Part shown: positions 1 through 5,800 of the stretch, piece after piece
How the letters are laid out: every line of letters starts with the position of its first letter
How positions within the stretch are numbered: position 1 is the stretch's first letter
Assembly: GCA_049522565.1 (NCBI GenBank)
Contig: JBEKNT010000357.1
Location: 1-7,324, forward strand
Length of the DNA: 7,324 nucleotides
Source of the DNA: JASHVB01 sp049522565
GTDB taxonomy: Bacteria > Pseudomonadota > Alphaproteobacteria > Acetobacterales > Acetobacteraceae
Direction of reading: 5' to 3'
Made by a program: the position numbers and the translations under genes
The notes under the pieces: generated by a model
Databases searched by the model: none
What the model was told of the DNA's origin: nothing
Seen by the model: only the letters and a program-made list of their open reading frames with translations

Positions 1-13
1 CAACTGAAGGGTC

Positions 14-85
14 CCAAGGGCTCCGCCCTTGGCGGGGCTCCAAGGGGCAGAGCCCCTTGGTGGGGTCCAGGGGCGAAGCCCCTGG
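14..85. repeat. Array of three tandem GC-rich perfect hairpins
   Basis: Three perfect palindromes lie head to tail: arms 14-21/25-32 (8 bp, loop TCC), 40-48/52-60 (9 bp, loop AGA) and 67-74/78-85 (8 bp, loop GAA). All arms are variants of CCAAGGGGC or CCAGGGGC, all loops are three bases, and the spacers (33-39 and 61-66) both contain a GGGG run. The repeated design points to a dispersed palindromic repeat of REP type, common between genes in GC-rich alphaproteobacteria, rather than to three unrelated terminators. The hairpin structure is directly visible; membership of a genome-wide family is inference. Confidence 0.75.
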
Positions 86-93
86 TCTTTCTT
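67..93 (+). terminator. Possible rho-independent terminator of the gene upstream of the window
   Basis: The third hairpin (arms 67-74/78-85) is followed directly by a T-rich tract, TCTTTCTT at 86-93, which is the form of an intrinsic terminator reading left to right. It would end transcription of whatever lies left of the window, possibly lpxC if the usual alphaproteobacterial order holds. The T-run is interrupted by C, so termination would be moderate at best. If it works, bamD needs its own promoter between here and 160. Confidence 0.4.
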
Positions 94-143
94 CGCTCAT
101 CCGATTGTCCCGCACGAGGCCCCCTCCCACTCGGGAGCGGTGA

Positions 144-152
144 TGCTATAAG
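144..152 (+). promoter_or_regulatory. Candidate extended -10 promoter element of bamD
   Basis: TGCTATAAG matches the extended -10 consensus TGnTATAAT at all but the last base. It is the only AT-rich patch between the hairpin array and bamD. A start site 6-8 bases past the element would fall at about 158-160, on or next to the bamD ATG, giving a leaderless or nearly leaderless message. No -35 hexamer is seen at the expected spacing; that position is occupied by a small hairpin (arms 124-128/133-137). The call is by sequence match only and remains tentative. Confidence 0.3.
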
Positions 153-159
153 CCGCAGG

Positions 160-1035
160 ATGATCCCGAATCGTATCCTGCCGCCGGCCACGCTGCGGCG
201 CTTCGCCCTTGCACTGATCGCCGTGCTGCCCCTGGTGGCCGGCTGCGGCGGCAAAAAGACCGAGGACGCCAAGACCGACGCCGATACCACCGCGGCGACG
301 GTGCCGATGGAGCAACTGTACAACAACGGCATGGATGCGCTGAACGACAAGCGCTACGCCAGTGCCGGCGACCAGTTCGCCTCGATCCAGCAGAACTATC
401 CGTATTCCACCTGGGCGACGAATGCCCAATTGATGCAAGGCTATACGGAATATCTGCAAAACCACTACACCGACGCGATCGGCACGCTGAACCAGTTCAT
501 CCAGTTGCATCCGACCCACCACGACATCCCCTACGCCTATTACCTCCGCGCACTGTGCTATTATGAGCAGATCTCGGACATTCAGCGGGATCAGAAGGGC
601 ACGCAGGACGCGATGAACGCGTTGCAGGAGGTGGTGAACCGCTATCCCGACACGACCTATGCCCGCGACGCCCAGCTCAAGATCGACCTTTGCCGCGACC
701 ACCTCGCCGGCAAGGAGATGGAGATCGGCCGCTGGTACCAGAAGCAGCATTTCTACGAGGCGGCGATCGGCCGCTTCCAGCGCGTGGTGGACGATTTCCA
801 GACCACCAACCACGTGCCGGAGGCGCTGGCGCGGTTGACCGAGATCTATCTCGCACTGGGGCTGCCGGAGGAGGCGAAGAAGACCGCCTCGGTGCTGGGT
901 TACAACTATCCGGGCAGCGCGTGGTACGCCGACATGTACACCCAGTTGCATGACGATGGCCTGGTGCAGGGCGTGCCGCCGCCGCGCGGCGGGCCGGCGG
1001 GGTTCTTCTCGCGCGCCTGGAACTCGGTGTTCTGA
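160..1035 (+). CDS. bamD: Outer membrane protein assembly factor BamD (ComL) lipoprotein
   Basis: BamD is the essential TPR lipoprotein of the BAM complex; with BamA it folds and inserts beta-barrel proteins into the outer membrane from the periplasmic side. The 291-residue product opens with a lipoprotein signal: Arg at 5, 13 and 14, a hydrophobic stretch (about 15-27), and a lipobox V-A-G-C with the lipidated Cys at 29. Gly at +2 agrees with outer-membrane sorting. A low-complexity Lys/Asp/Thr linker (32-48) follows, then TPR-like helix pairs from about 50 to 262, with the family's typical wording (YNNGMDALNDKRYASA, QNYPYS, YPDTTYARDA, YYQ-like KQHFYEAAIGRFQ, and ALGLPEEAKKTASVLGYNYPGSAWY). 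The tail is Pro/Gly-rich and then aromatic. Length fits alphaproteobacterial BamD. ATG 160 is the only start that keeps the whole signal peptide; there is no strong Shine-Dalgarno, only AGG abutting the ATG. recN follows after 22 bases, probably co-transcribed. Confidence 0.95.
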   Translation: MIPNRILPPATLRRFALALIAVLPLVAGCGGKKTEDAKTDADTTAATVPMEQLYNNGMDALNDKRYASAGDQFASIQQNYPYSTWATNAQLMQGYTEYLQNHYTDAIGTLNQFIQLHPTHHDIPYAYYLRALCYYEQISDIQRDQKGTQDAMNALQEVVNRYPDTTYARDAQLKIDLCRDHLAGKEMEIGRWYQKQHFYEAAIGRFQRVVDDFQTTNHVPEALARLTEIYLALGLPEEAKKTASVLGYNYPGSAWYADMYTQLHDDGLVQGVPPPRGGPAGFFSRAWNSVF

Positions 1036-1042
1036 CAGGGCA

Positions 1043-1057
1043 GGCGGGGGCGACAGG
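1043..1057 (+). promoter_or_regulatory. Weak purine-rich ribosome-binding region deciding the TTG start of recN
   Basis: A G-rich run, GGCGGGGG at 1043-1050, lies seven bases before the TTG at 1058 and could pair partly with the anti-Shine-Dalgarno. ACAGG at 1053-1057 is too close to the start to serve. The reading frame is also open upstream to an ATG at 950, but that start would add 36 low-complexity residues and overlap the end of bamD. Confidence 0.4.
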
Positions 1058-2767
1058 TTGCTCACCGCGCTGTCGATCCGGGACGTGGTGCTGATCGAGC
1101 GGCTGGACCTGGCGTTCGGCCCCGGCCTGACCGTGTTGTCCGGCGAGACCGGCGCCGGCAAATCGATCCTGCTGGACAGTCTGGGGCTGGCGTTGGGTGC
1201 ACGGGCCGATGCCGGGCTGGTGCGCGCCGGGGCAGAGCATGCCAGCGTCACCGCGTGCTTCTCGCCGCCGCCGGGCCACCCGGTGCAGGCGCTGCTGGAA
1301 GCGCAAGGGCTGGAGACCGAGGACGACGTCGTATTGCGTCGCACCGTCGGGCGGGACGGGCGGTCGCGCGCCTTCGTCAACGACCAGCCGGTGGGCGTCG
1401 CGCTGCTGCGCCGCGCCGGCGCGCTGCTGGTCGAAGTGCAGGGCCAGCACGAGCAATTGGGCCTGGCCGATCCGGCGAGCCATGCCGGATTGCTCGATGC
1501 GTTCGGCGTAGCGGAGGCGCTGGGCACCGCGGTGCGGACGGCCTGGCGGCACTGGCGCGAGACGCTGACGGCGTTGGACGCCGCGCGCGAGGCGATCGCC
1601 GCCGCGGAACGCGATGAGGCCTGGCTGCGCCACGCCGTCGGCGAACTGGCGGGGCTGTCCCCGCAGGAGGCGGAGGAGGACCGGCTCGCCGCCGAGCGCC
1701 AGCGCCTGCAACAGGGAGAGCGCCGGGCGGAGGCGATCGCCGCCGCCCTGAGCGAGATCGCCCCGCATGATCGGCGCAGCGCCGGTCCGGCCGCTGCTCT
1801 GCGCGCGGCGTCGCGGGTGTTGCAGCGGCTGATCACCCCGGGGCAGCCGTCGGGGGAAAACCCGGCGGCGCCGGCGATGGCCGCGCTGGAACGCGCCGAG
1901 GAGGCGCTGGCCGAAGCGGAAACTCTGCTGACCCGGCTGGCGGCCGAAGCCGACGTCGATCCGCGCCTGCTGGAACAGGCGGAGGAGCGGCTGTTCGCGC
2001 TGCGCGCGGCCGCGCGCAAGCACGCGGTGGCGGTGGCCGACCTGCCGGCATTGCTCGATACGCTGGCGGCCAGGCTGGCCGCGCTGGACACCGGTGCCGC
2101 CGAGGTCGTGGCGCTGGAACAGGCGGCGCGCGACGCGCGGGCAGCCTATGTCGAGGCGGCGGCGGCGTTGTCGGCGGCGCGCCAGGCGGCGGCGCTGCGG
2201 CTGGATCGTGCGGTGGGCAAGGAGCTGCCGCCGCTGCGGCTCGACAAGGCGCGCTTCCGCGCCCAGGTGGCCGCGTTGCCGGAGGCCGATTGGGGCGCCG
2301 GCGGCGCGGATGCGGTGCGGTTCCTGATCGCTACCAACCCGGGACAAGAGCTGGGGCCGCTGGGGCGGATCGCCTCGGGCGGCGAATTGTCGCGGCTGAT
2401 GCTGGCGCTCAAGGTGGTGCTATCGGCCGGCTCGCCGGTACCGACGCTGGTGTTCGACGAGGTCGACTCGGATGTCGGCGGGGCCACGGCAGCAGCGGTC
2501 GGCGACCGGCTGGCGCGGCTGGCGGGTAATGTACAGGTGCTGGTGGTGACGCACAGCCCGCAGGTGGCGGCACGCGGCGCGGCGCATTTGCTGGTGGCCA
2601 AGCAGGCGGCGCGCGGACGGACGGCGACCCGCGTGGATGCGCTGGGTGCCGAGGCGCGGCGCGAGGAGATCGCCCGCATGCTGGCCGGCGAGACGGTCAC
2701 CGAGGCCGCAAGGGCGGCGGCGGACGACCTGCTGGAACTGCCACTTCCAGGCGCCGCGAGGGGGTAG
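1058..2767 (+). CDS. recN: DNA repair protein RecN (SMC-like ATPase)
   Basis: RecN is a cytoplasmic SMC/ABC-family ATPase that acts early in recombinational repair of DNA double-strand breaks. The TTG start gives 569 residues, close to the family's usual 550-570, and begins with the canonical LTALSIRDVVLIERLDL; the next start upstream adds unrelated sequence. Walker A is GETGAGKS (29-36). The central part (about 150-400) is Ala/Glu/Arg-rich and predicted coiled coil. The C-terminal head has the ABC signature SGGEL (440-444), Walker B TLVFDE (463-468) and the switch His at 499 in VVTHSPQVAARG. The C-terminus EIARMLAGETVTEAARAAADDLL is typical of RecN. One oddity is DEVDSDVGG (467-475): Asp472 stands where RecN proteins usually carry Gly. 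The gene is GC-richer than its neighbours and follows bamD by 22 bases, as in other alphaproteobacteria, but ligA is not next. No clear alphaproteobacterial LexA box (GTTC-N7-GTTC) is seen upstream. Confidence 0.95.
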   Translation: MLTALSIRDVVLIERLDLAFGPGLTVLSGETGAGKSILLDSLGLALGARADAGLVRAGAEHASVTACFSPPPGHPVQALLEAQGLETEDDVVLRRTVGRDGRSRAFVNDQPVGVALLRRAGALLVEVQGQHEQLGLADPASHAGLLDAFGVAEALGTAVRTAWRHWRETLTALDAAREAIAAAERDEAWLRHAVGELAGLSPQEAEEDRLAAERQRLQQGERRAEAIAAALSEIAPHDRRSAGPAAALRAASRVLQRLITPGQPSGENPAAPAMAALERAEEALAEAETLLTRLAAEADVDPRLLEQAEERLFALRAAARKHAVAVADLPALLDTLAARLAALDTGAAEVVALEQAARDARAAYVEAAAALSAARQAAALRLDRAVGKELPPLRLDKARFRAQVAALPEADWGAGGADAVRFLIATNPGQELGPLGRIASGGELSRLMLALKVVLSAGSPVPTLVFDEVDSDVGGATAAAVGDRLARLAGNVQVLVVTHSPQVAARGAAHLLVAKQAARGRTATRVDALGAEARREEIARMLAGETVTEAARAAADDLLELPLPGAARG

Positions 2768-2874
2768 CAGGCATCTTGCGCGTTCTCGCAGTACGCATAG
2801 CGGCCCTGCGACGCATAGAGCGGCCGCCGTCACCCCCCGGCATGCGACCGAGGCGATGTCCCGCGGCCGGTGCC
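2768..2874. other. Convergent intergenic gap with no clear terminator
   Basis: This 107-base gap separates the converging ends of recN and the large minus-strand gene. It contains an imperfect direct repeat (ACGCATAG-CGGCC at 2793-2805 and ACGCATAGAGCGGCC at 2811-2825) and one weak inverted repeat (arms 2786-2791/2806-2811, 14-base loop). Neither is followed by a T-run on either strand, so I do not call a terminator. A short plus-strand reading frame crossing the gap (2776-2964) shows nothing gene-like. Confidence 0.6.
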
Positions 2875-5800
2875 TCAGAAATGCGTCACCATAAGATGGC
2901 CGGAACCGTCATTGCCGAGATGGAAGACGCCGCTGCCCAGGTTCGTGGTGTCGAACAGCAGTGACGCGGTGCCCGCCCCGCTGTCGATCTGCAGAAGTCC
3001 GGTCGCCGCGTTGTAGTCCATCGTCGCTCCGGCCGACCCGATGTCCTTCAGATCGATCGTGCAGGCAGCACCGAAGTCCTCGATGAGCGGTCCCGCATAG
3101 ACCGCCGTGCCGACATCGATGCCGAACTGCGCGGCATGCTCAACCACCAGCTCGGCGCTGCCCAGGAATTGCATCCGATCACCGGTGCCGGAGTCGGCGG
3201 CGATGCGCAAAATGCTGTCGGTATCCAGCTCGAAGATGCCGCTGCTGGCTGGATCGACGGCGCCGGTGACCGCAAGCGTCGTGCCGGCGTCAAGGGTGAG
3301 CGTGCCGTCATTGGCGACGGTCCCGATGGAGTTGCCATTCTGCAGCGCCCAGTTCGCCGCCTGGTCCACAGCGAGCGTGCCGAAGTTGACGAACGCGCTG
3401 CCGATGGCGCCGATCGAACCGGCGGCATTGCCATTTCCGGCAGCGAGTTCCAGGACGGAACTGGCAGAGCCGCCCAGGACGTCGCCAACGAAGACCGCCC
3501 CGGGGTCCACCACCAGCCGTCCGGCGCCGGCGCCGAAGCGAATGGCCGTGCCCGCTGCTCCGTCGATGCTGACGATACTGCCGGCGTTGACCACCGTGCC
3601 ATTCGCGCCGGCATACACGCCGGTGACGCCGGAGATTGTCCCGTAATTGGCCAGCGTGCCGGGTCCACCAGCGCCGAAGAACACGCCGTCGAGGCCGCCG
3701 TAGATCGCCGCGGTTGGAACGCCGGCGGCGCCATTGGTCAGGGTGCCGCCCGCGAGCAGTGCCCCGATGCTGCTGCTGCCCAGAGCAGCGATCGTGCCCA
3801 GATTGCTCAGCGTCACGTTGTCCGACCCGGTCTGCACGCCGGCGCCACTGGCACTCGTAATGACGCCCGCGTTGGTGAGTGTACCCGCGGTGTCAAACTG
3901 TACGGCGTTGCTGTTGCTCGAGATGGTGCCGAGATTGTCTACGTCGGTGGTGGCCAGGATGCATACGCCCTCGAAGCCGCCGGAGACCGTTCCATAATTG
4001 GTCAGCGTGCCGGTCCCGTCCGGGGCGAAGAACACGCCATCGAATCCGCCGGAGATCGTTGCGGTCGTATCGGCGGCAGCGCCGTTGATCAGAGTGCCGC
4101 CGACGAGCGCCGCTCCAATACTGCCGCTGCCCAGCGCAGCGATCGAGCCAAGATTGTTTACCGTTACGGCGTCGGAGCTGGTCTGCACGCCGGCGCCATC
4201 ACTACTTGTGACGATGCCCGTATTGGTCAGTGTACCCGCGGTGTCGAACTGTACGGCGTTGCCTCTGCCAGAGATGGTGCCGAGATTGTCCACATCGGTG
4301 GTGGCCAGGATACAGACGCCCTCGAAGCCGCCGGAGACCGTCCCGTAATTGGTCAGCGTGCCGGTCCCGCCAGGGGCGAAGAACACGCCGTCTAATCCGC
4401 CGGAGATCGTTGCGGTGGTATCGCCGACGGCGCCGTTGATCAGAGTGCCGCCGACGAGCACCGCTCCAATACTGCCGCCGCCCAGCGCAGCGATCGAGCC
4501 AAGATTGTCTATCGTTACCGCGTCGGACCCGGTCTGCACGCCGGCGCCGTCGGCACTCGTGATGACGCCCGCGTTGGTGAGTGTACCCGCCGCGCCAAAC
4601 TGTACGGCGTTGCCGCCGCCAGAGATGGTGCCGAGATTGTCCACGTCGGTGGCGGCCAGGATACAGACGCCCTCGAAGCCGGCGGAGATCGTCCCGTAAT
4701 TGGTCAGCGTGCCGGTCCCGCCAGGGCCGAAGAACATGCCATCGAAGCCGCCAAAGATCGTCGCGGTCGAATCGTCAGCGGCGCCATTGGTCAGACTGCC
4801 GCCCACAAGCAGTGCCCCAACACTGCGGCTGCCCAGGGCAGCGATCGTGCCGAGATTGCTTACCGTCACGGCGTCGGAGCCGGTCTGCACGCCGGCGCCA
4901 TCACTACTGGTGATGACACCCGTATTGGTCAGCGTGCCGCTGCCGGTGCCGCCGCCGCCAAACAGCACACCGTCGCCACTGCTCGAGATGGTGCCGACAT
5001 TGTCCACGTCGGCGGCGGACAAGATAAACATGCCTGTGACGCCGCCGGAAACCGTCCCGTAGTTGGCCAGCGTCCCGACGCAACCACCGCCGAAGATCAG
5101 GCCGTCTGAACCGCCGGAGATTGTTCCGTAATTGGCCAGCGTAACGAGGCAGCCATGACTGAAGGACACGCCGTCGAGGCCGCCGGCGATTGTTGCGGTC
5201 GTATCGTCAGCGGCACCATTGATCAGGCTACCCGCAATCTGCACGCCCACGCCAAGGCTGCCGGGGGCAATAATCACGCCGAGATTGGTCAGAGTGCCGC
5301 CTGTGCCGCTCCCCGCGACGATATCGATCGTGCCGTCGTTGATCAGTGCCCCGCCTGCCGCCACGCTCAGCGCGCCGCCCGTGCCGGCCGTGCCGCCATT
5401 CTGACCAGCGCCGCCGCCCGATAGCGCGAGCATGCCCTGATTGGTCAGCGTGCCGCCCGAGGCGATCGTTAACGTGCCACCGGTACCGCCGCCGCCATAG
5501 TATTGGCCGCCTGCCCCGCCGGCGAAATCGAGCGTGCCATTGTTGATGAACGAACTGTCCGAAGAGATGGTGAGCGTGCCACCCGTCCCGCCCAGCACGA
5601 AGTTCCCCGGCGCGTAGTTGACACCGTTCGCGCCGGCGCCGCCCGCGACATGGAGCACGCCGGCATTGATCAGCGTGCTCCCCGACGCGATGGTGAGCGT
5701 ACCGCCCGTGCCACCGGGACCGTAGGTGTCAGGACCCCCCGGGGCTCCACCGCCGATATCGAGCGTGTCGGCATTGATCAGCGTGTCGCCCGACCCGGTC

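Noticed and set aside
1020..1032. GAAC-N5-GTTC inverted repeat just before recN as a LexA/SOS operator
   Set aside because: The alphaproteobacterial box is a direct GTTC-N7-GTTC and the Bacillus type has four central bases. This one fits neither and lies inside the last codons of bamD.
950..1057. Upstream ATG at 950 as the recN start
   Set aside because: It would overlap the bamD end and add 36 residues of Arg/Gly-rich sequence absent from RecN. TTG 1058 gives the family's exact N-terminus.
97..2347. Long minus-strand open frames opposite bamD and recN (97-2091 and 677-2347)
   Set aside because: Translations are low-complexity Arg/Ala/Ser/Pro-rich, match no family, and lie opposite two genes with clear motifs. 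Long antisense frames are expected in DNA this GC-rich.
2776..2964. Small 62-codon plus-strand frame between recN and the large gene
   Set aside because: It overlaps the 3' end of the minus-strand gene, lacks a ribosome-binding site and has no recognisable features.
2875..3510. C-terminal autotransporter beta-barrel
   Set aside because: The last 210 residues show modules and turns typical of the solenoid and DTIDL domains, with no run of alternating amphipathic strands long enough for a barrel of about 250-300 residues.
3739..4791. CRISPR-like or satellite array
   Set aside because: The 351-bp units are coding, in frame, contiguous and far longer than CRISPR repeat-spacer units.
3136..5062. 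Plus-strand open frames that repeat every 351 bases (3136-4395, 3998-4348, 4349-4699, 4700-5062)
   Set aside because: They are antisense echoes of the 117-codon repeat. Because the unit is a multiple of three, any open antisense frame recurs in each copy, so the periodicity is not independent evidence of coding.
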